Assembly (NCBI GenBank): GCA_028023455.1
Contig: JAQFVV010006469.1
Coordinates: 618,001 to 682,000 of the forward strand
Source of the DNA: Epiperipatus broadwayi
Lineage: Eukaryota > Onychophora > Udeonychophora > Euonychophora > Peripatidae
Direction: 5' to 3'
Length of the DNA: 64,000 nt
Part shown: positions 13,201 to 25,958 of the stretch, one piece after another
How the letters are laid out: each line of letters starts with the position of its first letter
How positions within the stretch are numbered: the first letter of the stretch is position 1
Program-made: the position numbers and the translations under genes
The notes under the pieces: generated by a model
Databases searched by the model: none
What the model saw: the letters and a program-made list of their open reading frames with translations, nothing else
What the model was told of the DNA's origin: nothing

Positions 13201-13711
13201 TTTCCAACCATATGTAATACGTATTTTTAGTTTTATTCAACTGTTTTAAGGTTATTCATTATAATTTTATGCATTACATATTTTAATTTATCTTTAAATT
13301 GAACCTTTAAAATATTATCAATACAATATAACTATTACACAAAGAGAACATATCCTAAATTTAAAATTTTTAGTAATTTGCTGTAATGAGCTGATTCTGA
13401 CCTATAGAAAAGGACACAATATATATATAGTTTGCAATGTTATAATTGACTATTTATTAGTCTTCATTCAGAAAAGGTTATATTTATCTGTTTAAGAGAT
13501 TTATTTAACTTTTTTGTATCAATAATTTCAATCTCTGTGGTCAAGTTGCAATCTTTACTATCTACATAAATATATTGGACCATTAATAAAGGTGGGATTC
13601 CACCTTTGTTGTTAAAAAGAGGTTGACTTCACAACAGCTTGAAATTGTTGATTGTCTTTGATATTGGTATTGTCTAAGTGCTGACTGGTTTTTTAATTAT
13701 ATATATATATT
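7287..13711. other. Long AT-rich non-coding stretch
   Basis: 6.4 kb without a supportable gene. Three parts are noticeably more GC-rich than the rest and may be old repeats: 8530-8770, 9640-9910 (next to an (AT)n tract at about 9622-9638) and 10740-10930. The last holds gtgggttcaaattc, a B-box-like word, and could be a tRNA-derived SINE. A 14-bp stem hairpin lies near 7858-7891. Open frames of 60-80 codons are shadows of low-complexity sequence. Confidence 0.4.
10740..10930 (+). repeat. Possible tRNA-derived SINE
   Basis: A more GC-rich island in AT-rich DNA. Near 10825 it carries gggttcaaattc, close to the pol III B-box consensus, with an A-box-like word (ttaggtgttag) about 30 bases before it. 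No second copy was found in the window and no flanking duplication is visible, so this is a weak call. Confidence 0.25.
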
Positions 13712-14747
13712 GTAACAGTTGTGTGACAGGTACAATAACATAGTGTGTGTGCATATATATATATATATCCAGTTGAAAGGAAAAGTAGAAATAAACACAC
13801 AAAATTTTTTTATAGATATTTTCTAAATCTCCCTGGAATAATCATAGTAAAAGATTAAATAATTTTGAATTTAAAATAAAATTTTATTATAAATTAAACA
13901 CTTTAAAAGGTCTAATAAATATTTTTAATGTATTTTAATTTTGAAATTAAAAACAAGCATGTTTTATGATAAAATGTTTACTGATAGTTGTAAAAATTTC
14001 TATTATCTATTTTTAAAATCTTTTAATTAATGTCTTGTTACATTTCTCTATCTAGTAGAAATTTTTGTAGATCATACTCTTGATAAAATTTTACAGTTGC
14101 TTTTAAAAGGATTTTTTTTCAAGAAAGAACAGTTTTCAATTAATGTATTTTTGTTATCAAATCTTGCTATAAAAAGGTTGATAAAACTATTAGAATAGTT
14201 GGCTGGTTTTTATGTTATAGTTTGTGGTAGTTAGCAGTAATTAGCAGACCAAAATAGCTAGTTGCAGTAGTTGGTTTTGGACAGTTATACAGAGCTCTTA
14301 TTAAGATCTAAAGAAAGGCAAGGGGCAAGTCCAGCAGATTCTTTATAGTTTATGGTGGTGGAGTTTAAATTCACATGGAAGGAAATGTGCCAACTTCCAG
14401 TTTTATACTTACAATTATAGAGCTTATGTCCTCAGAGTTAGATTCATTCATAATGGTCTGATATATAAAAGGGGGTGTATATCAATATATGGACATCCAG
14501 TTAAATCATAATTTGGTGATAAGAATATGTTCTTTAAAGTCCATGCCTACATTTTATTTTAGTTTCTATTAAAAATTAAGTTTATAGGTAGCCAGTACTG
14601 TAATGGAACTAATGGCCAGAACATCAATAATGATCAGTATGTTTTAATATTTCAGCAATATTGTTTTTATGGTTATATTCTGCTGGATTAGTACTTAAGT
14701 TTGTGTATCCAAATTAATATTTAAATAATAGCTCCAATCTGGCATTG

Positions 14748-14803
14748 GCTTAATAGTTAGCCTGGTCTACAGTAGACCCATTTCAAACCCAATCACAAGA
14801 TTG
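14748..14803 (+). repeat. tRNA-like segment inside the tandem unit
   Basis: Starts attggcttaatagttagcc, which resembles a pol III A box. It is followed by a possible 4-bp anticodon stem with a 7-base loop (ggtc-tacagta-gacc) and a B-box-like ttcaaaccc. The homologous part of unit 2 is at about 18166-18222. This suggests a SINE that inserted before the unit was duplicated. The fold is only partly tRNA-like. Confidence 0.35.
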
Positions 14804-16679
14804 ACTATTGATTTATTTTGATTGTTGATCATTTATGATGATGATAACTTATTTATATTGCTGGTGAATTTATGGTTTGTTGTTACTCTAAGGAGTTAAC
14901 TGGGCTGAACTCAGAGTGATCTCTTATGCCCTTATAACAAATAATATTTTAATATTTTACTTATGTATTTTAAATCTGTATTAAATAATTTTTATTGAAA
15001 TATTGTTTACTTGGGATTGACAATGTTTTGCCATCACCTATCCTTCATCTATTTTCCACCCCATTATAAATAGCTACCCAACTGAGGTGTGATGATAATA
15101 ATATACTGATGGTCATTATTATAAATGGCTATCCAAATTAAACCTGATGATGATCATGTACTGGTGATCATCACTGCAAAATTATCACTCAACTTGATCT
15201 CAACCACAACTGAAAAAGAAAAAAATATGCATTTTATGCAGAATTAATTTTAGAAATTACTTTGAAATATGTGACAAGAGTATTGATGATTGTAAATTAT
15301 GAAATAGATTTTATGTATATTTAAGGGTGTCATGTTTTGAGTTAAATAGAAAATGTATAATTTTGGAGATTGGATTGAGTGTTTGATTGTTAAAGTTTGT
15401 TCAGCTGTATTTTCAGTTCTGATGATGAATGGAGATTTTTGTCATTGGTTTGAAAATGCAATGTTTTTATACAACTCTGAGGTATGTTCTATTTTGGCTA
15501 TTGCTGCAACCCATTTTCTGATTTCATCTTATTTATCATAGTGTAGTTAACATAGTCCTGCCATGATCATAGTCTCTAAGTATCCAAGAGAAGAAACAAA
15601 ACATAGTTCTATATTTTCCAACCCCTAAGACTCCAAAAAAGCAGGGCTTTGCAAAGATTTTTGCATTATCTTTATCAAGGGTTGGGTTAACCATAGTGGA
15701 TAAATTAAGGTAGCTCTCTTGGTGATCATGGTGCATTGGGTACTTATAGTCCAATGGCTGAATTCTTTATCTATCTCAAAATTTAGGGTCACTATTCATT
15801 CTGTTAGCTGTCCAGGTGCCTGTCACATCCCTAAAAAATTGATGAGTATATAGTTTGAAGTATGAAGTTTGCTTTGATTATACATATATATTATGTAAAA
15901 TATTGTTAGATAAGTTTTCATTTTTATTTTCTTTTTTCCCAGAAGGAAGAGTTATGTAACAGTGGTGTTACATTCCACACAATAACATAGTTTGTGTGCA
16001 CAAATATATATAAAGTTAAAAGGAGAAATAGAAATAAATATACACAAAATATTTTTTAGATATTTTTTACATGTCCCTGGAATAATCATAGTAAAAAGTT
16101 AAATAATGTTGAGTTTAAAATAAAATTTTATTATTAAAAATTAAACATTTAAAAAGGTCTAATAAATATTTTTATTTAATTCTGATTTTGAAATTAAAAA
16201 CAAGCAAGTTTTATGATAAAATGTCTACTGATAATGATAAAAATTTCTATTATCTATCTTTGAAATCTTTTAATTAATGCTTGTTACATTCCTCTATTTA
16301 GTAGAAATTTTTGTAAATCATACTTTTGATAAAACTTTAAAACTGCTTTTGAAAGGATTAAAAGTACTTCTTCTAAAGAGATAACAAAAAAGTTTTTAAT
16401 TAATGACAGTTTTTAATTGATGTATTTTTGTCACTCAATTTAACTATAAAAGGATTGATAAAAAGATTATATTAGTTGGCTAGTTTTTTATTATAGTTTG
16501 TGGTAGCTAGCAGTAATTAGCTGGCCAAAATAGCTAGCTGCAGTAGTTGGTGTTTGGAGAGTTATATGGAACTTCCATGGAGATCTAAATGAAGTTAAAG
16601 GGGCAAATCCAGCAGTTATTCTATAGTTCATAATGGTGGAGTTCAAATTCACATGGAAAAAGATTAACTTCTAATTTCA

Positions 16680-17850
16680 TATCTATAAATGTGTTCTAGA
16701 TGACAGTTTGCTTGCCTAGAGTCTATCCAATCCTAGACAAAAGGTAACCAATTGAATGTTAACAGTTACCTGATACCTTTTTCCTGTTAATGAATATAAA
16801 GCACTATCACCAAGAGAATTGATTAGCTTGCTGAACAATTAGTTTATACTTATGCTGATTTATCTGTATGCAGAGAAGCACAAATAAACATATATGATGA
16901 GTAGCATTATTTATAATGAAAACAAAATTTTAAAGGATTTCTTTAGTAAAAATAACATTTTAAAAGTTATATAGATACATAAAAATGATATTATTTTAAA
17001 TCATGTATTAAAAAAAAACATTTTAAAAGTGAAACAAGTAAATAATTTTGCTTGAATTAAAAAAAAGTTAAGAGTCAATAATTAATTCATTGAGAATCCT
17101 ATTTAAAAGGGAAAAAAGAAATAAAAAAAATGTTTATCTAATTAGTCTTAGCATTAACCTGTCAAAGATTGATATTTTTTAAGAAAAGGAAGAAACAAGA
17201 AAAAGTCTTTGTTATTAAAGTAGTGAAATTTATGCAAATTTAACAAAGAATTAATTGTGAAAATAATTTTATTTTTTTAAAATGAAATATATGGTGTACA
17301 TGTCAGTGGGCACCTGCAATTCAAAACACACACATGTATGTTAAATATGTTATTAAATATGTATAAAACTGAATTTCATTTATAGATGTATGGCAATTCA
17401 AATATTAAATAACAAATATCACCACACATCAGTGTGATGATATGTATAAGCATTTTATGTAAACCTATTGAACATATATGTAAATCACAATGTAATAAAT
17501 TGAATTTTGTTTTTATATTAATCAATACATGTATGTAAATTTTAATCATTTTTATTGTTATTTTATGACAATTCAAATACATTCAGAAATTATCAGGCCA
17601 CATATTTATGCGCTGAATGTGTTTTAAGTAAACATATTGGAAGACATATATAAATCACAATGTGATGGTTTTTTAAAAATTCTATATTAATTAAAATCAG
17701 AAGACTTAATTTATATGTGCATAGCTGTATTTTGCTGACTTTAGTTTAATTTTTTATTGTTAATAAACTTGTATTTCATTATTAAAATTATTCCAGTCAC
17801 CTTAATTCTAAATATTTTTTAGGATATTATATATTCTCTTCAAGACAGTA
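16680..17850. repeat. Extra ~1.2 kb present only in unit 2 of the array
   Basis: Homology between units breaks near 16680 and resumes near 17855 (taacagttataaagatta against acttacaattatagagctt). Within the extra DNA, 17390-17560 and 17565-17710 are diverged direct repeats sharing ggcaattcaaat/gacaattcaaat and atatataaatcacaatgt-like words. I see no coding sequence, inverted ends or clear target duplication. Confidence 0.5.
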
Positions 17851-19745
17851 ACAGTTATAAAGATTATTCTCTGAGCTAGATTTGTGCATAATGGTCTTGT
17901 ATATAAAAGGGAGTGTATGGTCATCCAGTTGAATCCTGGTTTGGCACTAAAAATATATTCTTTAAAGTCTATGCACTACATCTTTATTTTAGTTTAGTCT
18001 CTATTAGAAATTAAGTTTATTGTTAGCCAGTATACTAATGATATTAAATGACCAAAGTATTGATGATAATCAGCATGTTGCATTATTGTTTTTATGGTTA
18101 GTCTTCTGGATTAGCACTTATGTTTGTACATCCAAATTAATGTTTGAATAATTGCCCCAAGCTGACAGTGGCTCAATAGTTAGCCTAGTCTACAGTAGAC
18201 ACATTTTAAATCCAGTCACAAGATTGACGAGTTATTTTGATTGTTGATCATTCATGATGATAAATGACTTGTTTATACTTATTTATAATGCTGGTAAATT
18301 TATGGTTAAATGTACTTTTAGTTATTCTAATGAGTTAACTGAGCTGATCTCAGAGTGATCTCTCATGTTCTTATAATAGATATTTTAATATTCTACTTAT
18401 ATATTTTAAGTTTATATTAAATAATTTTAATTGAATTATTTTGTTTACTTGGGGTTGATGATGTTTTGCCATCACTTCACCATCATCTATTTCCCCATTT
18501 CATTATAAATGTCTATCCCACTGAGATCCAATGATGATCATATGCTTATGGCCATAAGTATAAATGGCTACTGAATAAAGGGCTGATGATGATCATATAT
18601 TGGTGATCTTTATTACAAAATTATTACTCAATCTCAACCACAACTAAAAAAGAAAAAAGTATGCATTTTATGCAGAATTAATTTTAGAAATTACTGTGAC
18701 ATTTATGACAAAAGTATTGATGATTGTAAATTATAAAATAGTTTTCATGTATATTTAAGGAGTTTAGAGTTAAATAGAAAATCTATGATTTTGGAGATTG
18801 GATTTGGTGTTTAATTGTTGAAGTTTGTTTAGTTGTATTTTCAGTTCTGATGATGGATGGAGGATTTTGTCATTGCCTTGAGAATGCAATGTTTTCATGC
18901 AACTCTGTGGTGTGTTCTATCTCAGCTATTGCTACAACCCATTTCTGATATTATATTGTTTATCAGTGTGCAGTTAGCATAGTCCTTCCATGATCCCAGT
19001 CTCTATGTATCCAAGAGAAGGAGCAAGATATAGTTCTATATTTTCTGGCTCCTAAGATTCCAAGGGAGCGAGGACTTTGCAAAGATCTTTAAATTATCTT
19101 TATCAAAGGTTGTGTTTAGCTATAGTGTCTAAATTGTGGTAACTCTCTTGATATTCATGGTGCATTGTGTACTTACAGTCCAATGGCTGAATTCTTTATC
19201 CATCTCAAAATTGAAGGTCATTATTCATTCTGTTAGCTGTCAGGTGCCTGTCAGGTTTCTAAAAAAGTGATGAGTGTATAGTTTGAGATATGAACTTTGA
19301 TTTGATTATACATGTATATTATGTAAAGTATTGCTAGATAGATGTTTCTTTTTATTTCTTTTTTCTCCAGAAGGAGAGTTATGTAACAGTTGTATTACAT
19401 GCCACACAATAACCTAGTGTGTGTGTGTAGAAATATATATATATATAGTTGAAATGAAAAGTAAAAATAAATACAGACAAAAAAATTTGTAAATATTTTT
19501 TACATTTCCCTGAATAATCATAGCAAATGATTAAATAAATTTGAACTTAAAATAAAATTTTATTATAAATTAAACATTTAAAAATGTCTAATAAATATTT
19601 TTATGGAATCCTGGTTTTGAATGTCTACTGATAATTGTAAAAATTTCTATTATCTATCTTTGAAATCTTTTAATTAATGCTTGTTCTATTTCTCTGTCTA
19701 TGTATAAATTTTTGTAGATTATACTTTTGATAAAGCTTTAATATA

Positions 19746-21390
19746 ATGCTTTTCCACTATTTCATTCAACATTTCTCTCTTTACAAAAATATCTAAATAC
19801 TTAAATCCATTTATCTTGTTCTTCACTGTAAACCCAATTTTGTATTTATTATTATTCAATTCATTAAAAATCTTATCAATCCAGAAACGTACAATTCTTT
19901 ATTCGGCTGTTCTATTACTGTATTGTTTTATGTTGTTCCTCTTTTACCTTTTGTCTCACTGTGTTGTATCACAAATATATTATTTGTACATACATAGAAT
20001 TTTATTGCAAATTTTGAATAAATTTATTTTTTAAAAAAATGTTTCCATTTTTTGTTTTCATTTCTTTTTATACTCTTCATGCTAAAATATTTCAAAACTA
20101 CTTATTTTGAAAATTGCCATGACCATTTTATTGTCTGTAGCTTAAAGTTTTAAAATTGAGATTTAAAATATATTTTCTAAAAAGTTGATAATAACTAAAG
20201 TATTTATATTATTAACTTTTTATATCTTCAAGTCTAATGTTTAGTTGGTTTATTAACATATATATTGCAATAATATTTATTATTTATTTCTAGAGCAGCA
20301 CTTTAGTATTTATGAATTTTGAATTTAACTTATGTTATTGAAAGCAAACTATATTGTAATATGTTTTAATACACAAACATATTTAAATGTATATACATCC
20401 ATATATGTGTGTGTAACAAAGTGTGAGACTATTTTCATGTAATAATTAGAGATATGTTAGCATTGGTATTGTTAGGAAGCCATCAATTACTAATTAATAG
20501 CAGTATAAGCAAAACTACTACTTTGATCGAGTATCTACTAATAGCTTTTTTTGTCTTGAGTGTAGTTTAAAGCAAAAGGAGGCTCTCCTTTATTTCTAAT
20601 TTAAGTTGCTATATATAACTATTTTTATAAATATGTGAATTTAGAAAATTATATCTTCTCTTTTCATCCTGTGAATAAAATAATTCATCTTTTCTGGAGA
20701 ATTATATATATATTAGATTAAACATTTTCATAGATTTACTATGACGTAAAGAAAGTAAAGTGTGGTGCTATGTAATTCTTCTAGGTTCTTATACTTATAA
20801 AAATAGCTGATTGGGTTTAAATACGTATAACAGCTCGAGTTAAAAATAAAAGAGAGTCCTTCTTAGGTTTCATATTAAACTTAAGACAAAAAACTAGTAA
20901 TTGATTAATTTTTAGAAACATTGCTGCTAAAACACATCTCTAATTATTATAGGAAAATAGCTTTACACTTAATTTGTTTACATCATAATAAATTCATAAA
21001 AATATTTATTTATCATTTATGCATATATTTATTGAAATCGATAATGCCATATCTATTTCATGGTTTGTGACCTTACACATACAAAGAAGCCAGTTAACAG
21101 TACTTGTGAGGCTGAGTAATAAAATGTAGAACTAAAATTCGTTTAAGTTATTAAACAAAAAATAATATATTTAAAAATAGCAACATAGTAAGTTAATTTC
21201 ATTATTAAAATGTGAAGAGTATATTTAGAAAAACAACTAAATAATATTTTATAATGTAGAATAAAATAATGTAGTTAGTATTGCTTATCAGAAACTAAAA
21301 GATTTAGAATTACAAAAAAATGTATTTAAAATTATGAGTGAAAAAATGTATAGTGGAATGAGTGTTTTATATATATATATATATGTCAAA
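19746..21390. other. AT-rich spacer
   Basis: Non-coding. The longest open frame (19816-20034) encodes a low-complexity hydrophobic peptide and has no support as a gene. Confidence 0.4.
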
Positions 21391-21460
21391 GCATTGACCG
21401 GAAGCGAACCCAGGCCAGCTGCTTGGAAGGCAGCTATGCTAACCGCCAGGCCACCAACGC
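21391..21460 (-). tRNA. tRNA-Gly(UCC)-like sequence, probably a pseudogene or SINE head
   Basis: Read on the minus strand, the 70 bases start GCGTTGGTGG and contain TTAGCATAGCTGCCTTCCAA, the anticodon region of eukaryotic tRNA-Gly with anticodon TCC. They continue to a GGGTTCGCTTCC T-loop and end TCAATGC, which pairs with GCGTTGG allowing two G-U pairs. Compared with the usual tRNA-Gly(UCC), one base is missing from the 3' side of the T stem, which spoils that stem, and the D arm differs (GGCCTGGCGG). There is no strong T-run terminator. A (TA)n tract follows at 21368-21384. It is more likely a tRNA-derived repeat or pseudogene than a working tRNA. Confidence 0.6.
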
Positions 21461-24400
21461 TTGGCAAAAATGCTACATTACTTCAAAAGCAACAAAATAA
21501 CACTAAGCCAGCAAAAAAAAAAAAAAGAATGTAAAAAGTAAAAAAGATAAAGTTTAATTAAAGCATGTGCAGTGATTTTTTTAAAAAATGAGACTTTGAT
21601 TTTAAGGTTGCATTTTTGTGTGTTTTTCCTTAGAAACAATAGAATAAGAAAATAAGTCCTAAATAGATAGACCTAACAAAGTTTTTACTCCAAGATAAGA
21701 ATTTAATTAAGTAGATAATTATGATATATAAACTTTTTTTATTTAATGATGTACTTAAATTATCTAAGGTTTAAAAAACAAATGAGATTCCACAAGACAT
21801 ATACAAGTGCATTTCTTTAGAAAGTCATATTTTCTACTATTGCTATTTGAAGCTGATCATTACGTTTAGTGGCTAAGAAGTAAAAAAAAAGCCACTAGCT
21901 TCATGTCGACTCTGGATTCAATATTTGTCAACTTGAAAATGCTATTCTAAAGAAGTTTCAATTCACAATGCAACTGGAAAAATATGTTGATAAACTAATG
22001 AATATTTATGCAGCAACTTACATTGAACAAAACTGTAAACTAGAAAGAAGGAAAATTCAATCCTATCAAGGAAGCTTGTATACATTTTAGCTTTGTTTTG
22101 GGAAAAAATAAAAATGTTTCTGAGGGAAAGCCTCATCATGAATCATGAAACTTTGCAAACAGTTGCTGAGCAAAGAAATGTTGACTACAGTTATATATAT
22201 ATATGTAAGTAATAAATTATTTTAAAAGAAGTGTTTATAATTTAGATTTAAATTGAGAACATTATTTTTGCTCTGACTTTTGAATATGTATATTTTGTAG
22301 CTAATTATATATTATATTTAAAACCATATTCATGTTGTAAACTGATTAAAATATAAAATGATTGTTTTGTTTGTTTCTTTTAAATCGAGTTAAAAGAAAC
22401 AACTTAAATTGCAGTTTAATTTGTTTTAACATTTTATTTGTTTGTTTTTAACAATATAAATCAAAGATTTGCTCCTTTTTCTTATAGAATTCATTTTAAA
22501 TTTTACTTTTGATTGAAAATTTAGTTTTTTAAAAAGTTACTACAACAACAACAACAATAACAAAAAACTAAAAAGAAGGTACATAATATTTTAGATTATC
22601 AGTAATATTAAAAATTAGGTAAATTAGCAGAAAAACCAATAATCATAGCAGTAAATACACTGTGTGTACACACATGTGGAAATATGTTCCAAGATATGCA
22701 AAATGTTCAATAATTAGAATGATATAATCAATGTAATTTTAACTTAAACTGATGAATTATTATTTTTAAAAATGATTGGTATTATCTTATGCATAGATTT
22801 GATTCTTGTATTATTTTCCATTGAAATATATTTTTATATGAGTGATCTTATTATACAAATATAATTATTTAGATCCTTGATTTATATAGTTAAGCATATT
22901 TTATATTTAAAGGATTATAAAGAGAAGTATTTAAGAAGTAATGATTTTATTTATTAGAGAGTGAATCTGAAACAGATTATCTCTATAATATTATATTAAA
23001 AATATTATTGATACAAGGTAGGATCCGATTCATTGAGTTATGTTTAATGTTCATGTTTTATAAAAAGTAGAATCCAAAGAAAACCACTGGTTTGAAATAT
23101 TATGCAGTTACATATATGTTTACACAGGAGATGTACTTGGAAGACTTTATATGCACCACCATGAACCTAAAGAAAATTGAATAAATGAGTCATACTTAGA
23201 AAATTCAACATGTAGATTTATATCCTTGATGGATTAAAGGCATGGGATGTTTGTTAACATCAAGTTGTTCTTGATAATTTAAGTATATATTTATAATATA
23301 TGCTATAATTAGAGTTAACATTTTAAAGTTGATCAAGAATAAACCAGGGAAATTTTCAATATTGTGTGATTTTATTTCATATTGTCTGGACAAAGAATTT
23401 AATATCCATCATTTTGATCATTTTCAATCATTAGTGATCTATTTCAGAGTGGAGGTCTTTAAAATTTAATCCACTTTTTTCAATTCAGGTTCACATCCAA
23501 CCATATCATCATAAATATAATAAATTTACATAAAACAACAACAACACTAAAGTATTAGCATCATAGTTTTTGTTCAACATATTCGACTTTATTAAATTAT
23601 TAGCCATGTAAAGTATATAATCCATTGAAAAATATAATGTTTTAATGTATTGTCCAACACAAACTTATTTTTCCATTCACCCATACTTTTCTTCTTTCCC
23701 TCACTTATATAATTTCTCTTTCACACTTATATAAGATCTCCTTTTTCTTTTATAAACAAATATTATAATAATTTTCAGGAAAAAACAACCATTTCATGAA
23801 TAGATAGATTTGAAAGCAGAATAGTGTGGTATAGGCCTAAGATATCTGTCTCTTTGTATACAACAGTAGAGATTATTATTATTATTATAATCATTATTTT
23901 TGTTATTATTGTTGTTGTTATTGTACTTATTGTTGTTATTAAGCTTTCAGACATAGTGAAGAATGTTTTCACAGTTGTATTTGATGATAGTGGCAGTGCC
24001 AAGTGTGTAAATTTATATTGGTGTGGTGAGATTCCAATGTAATTTTCAGCTGAGTAGCATAATTAAAAAAATGTCTTGGCTTAACTTTACTGGCATAGAA
24101 CAATATCTTTAAAAATACATGCTCTGGTTATTCTATAATATCATGGGAAAAAAATTGAAGATAGTTTGACTGTTGAAGTATAATATGTCTAGAAACTAGT
24201 TTTAAATATTTAAAGTACTCAATATCTGGTAGTAAGTAATAAAAGATTGACTTATTTAAACAACAGGCATGTTTTAATTTCTTAAAATATATAATTGTGT
24301 CCTGTGTGAATAAGTGCCACAGTAGAATTGAAGATTTAAGAATTGAAATTTCTCAGATTGATTTGTCAGCTAAATAAAATTAAAAAATAATAATGAAATG

Positions 24401-25255
24401 TTTGAGGTCAATGTGCCATTTGAGTATTCAATTTGTGATGACTGTTCAGATAACTAACACTAGAATTATTATTGTTATAATATCCAAAGTTATTCAAAAT
24501 AAACTCTTAAAGTTAAAATTATTATTTTTTGTTATATTATCAAAGATGTTAATCCAATTGCTATAATTAAATTTAATTACACAAACTTTTTCCAAAATTT
24601 TAAACCAGCCCAAATATTTGAAAATTTAAGAATTTAACAGAAAAAGCTATATTTGAGTGATGTTTTAACTTAAAAATTAACACAGTTTTTTGCCAAAGAA
24701 TATTAGAGTGCTAGATAATAGGATACTGTGACATGCTATCACCAATAATTAGCCATGGTTTGATAACCTTAACACAATTACAATTATAGAAATATATTTT
24801 AAAGCAATGAAAATCTTTATATCATTAATGTATGAAAATTAAAATAAAAACAAAAATATAATCTCAGATATGCTTTCTATGAAACTAACTGTGTGTTTCC
24901 TGTACTTTTGTTATTTGAGGTTATTCAATTTCTTTCTATGCTGTAAAGAAAGATACATAACAATTATAATCCAGAAGAAATGATCCTTTTTTTCCTTTCT
25001 CCTAAGCAGTCAACATGTTTATTAAATTAAGTGAATGAATTATTATCTATCAAACAATTAACACAGAATTTAAAAAATAAGATTCTCAATAAAGCTTGAA
25101 AAGTATAGTGAGAGTGAAATTTTAACACTAGAGGGAGATAATGAAGAAACTTGCTGTAATAATGTGACTATTGCATGATTACCATTTCTTATGCTTGCTT
25201 ATAAATGTTATTAAAACAGGTAAAACTCATATATATATATATATTCCCACGCACA
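21461..25255. other. AT-rich stretch, no supported gene
   Basis: 3.8 kb. At 21945-22095 one plus-strand frame stays open for about 45 codons with an ordinary amino acid mix (around KKFQFTMQLEKYVDKLM), but it lacks family motifs or clear splice context, so I do not call it. At 23870-23945 there is an imperfect ATT/GTT microsatellite, which accounts for the hydrophobic open frames on both strands there. An (AT)n tract sits at 25230-25245. Confidence 0.4.
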
Positions 25256-25490
25256 GCAAGCTAGAGTAATCAATGAATACCAGAAGGCTTGTGCATAAAA
25301 TCCCCATCTAGTGCCTATTCATCCAATATCCCTAGACTAGTTTCTGCCTTGTGACCTTCATCAGTGAGGAGCCTTGGATCTGAGAGCACTCCACCTAGAC
25401 CTTAGGATATAATGCAACCCTCCAGCAGCCACCTTTTATCTCCACTTAACTACAAAACTATGAGTCTTAAATTGAAAACACCTTAACCTT
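25256..25490 (+). repeat. Dispersed repeat, copy 1
   Basis: Matches 49830-50060, with shared words including ccagaaggcttgtgcataaa, atccaatatccc, gtgaggagc and aactacaaaac. Part of it matches the inverted block at 50288-50400. It is about half GC, unlike its surroundings. No ORF, poly-A tail or pol III boxes were recognised. It is a repeat family of unknown type. Confidence 0.7.
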
Positions 25491-25958
25491 TTCTGTTCTG
25501 CAACTTAAGTTAAAGTTTATTTTTTTCTGTTGCAAATAATCTTCTGAGATCATTGTTACAAAGACTGTTTGCTTATTGTGTGAACATGAAGAGAAAATTG
25601 TGAACAAGAGAGATGGATTTAATGGTGTTTGGAAAGATTGGGAATTGTTAATATTTAGAAAGTGTTTTGTGTTGCCATTTTAAATCTAGAAATAAAAAAA
25701 AAATCATTTTGTTGAGTGTGAGTTAATGTAAGGAGATTTTATAACTAAATTGTATGTAAGATTAGATGATTTTTTAGTAAGATTGCTACTAACAAATTTT
25801 TTAATTTAAGAAAGGGATTTATTGAGAAAAAGAATGTTTTAAGGCCTAAAGTTGGGAAACATGTGTTTATCGATCATCATTGGAAGAAAGTAAAGTTTTT
25901 TTTCTTTTGCGTAAAAAGGAGTGAAGAATAGGAGAGGGAGCATAAAGTTAAATATAGA

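Larger units (their letters stand above)
13712..19745. repeat. Tandem array of a ~2.2-kb unit (2 copies + partial third)
   Basis: Three homologous starts lie at about 13712, 15953 and 19381. Each reads tgtaacagt.., then a (A)TAACATAG/CTAG(T)GTGTG word, an (AT)n tract and agaaataaa. Unit 1 is about 2.24 kb. Unit 2 is about 3.43 kb because it carries extra DNA at about 16680-17850. The third copy is cut off near 19745. The order of internal blocks is the same in units 1 and 2: an AATAATCATAG block, a TAGCAGTAATTAGC block, a tRNA-like segment, TGATGATGATCAT-rich DNA, and a region ending in a pyrimidine tract with CCAGAAGG. Copies differ by many substitutions and small indels. No long ORF is shared. 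The open frame at 15353-15541 aligns with unit 2 but is not intact there. It may be an old satellite-like array or repeats of an unknown non-autonomous element. Confidence 0.8.

Noticed and set aside
15353-15754. Possible gene in the tandem unit (62 codons +, 72 codons -)
   Set aside because: The plus frame aligns with unit 2 but is not intact there and differs mostly at amino-acid-changing positions. The minus frame is broken in unit 2. No sign of selection on protein.
21945-22095. 45-codon open stretch considered as a host exon
   Set aside because: No family motif and no convincing splice sites at its edges.
23775-24042. Overlapping open frames on both strands rich in Ile, Val and Thr
   Set aside because: They arise from an imperfect ATT/GTT microsatellite.
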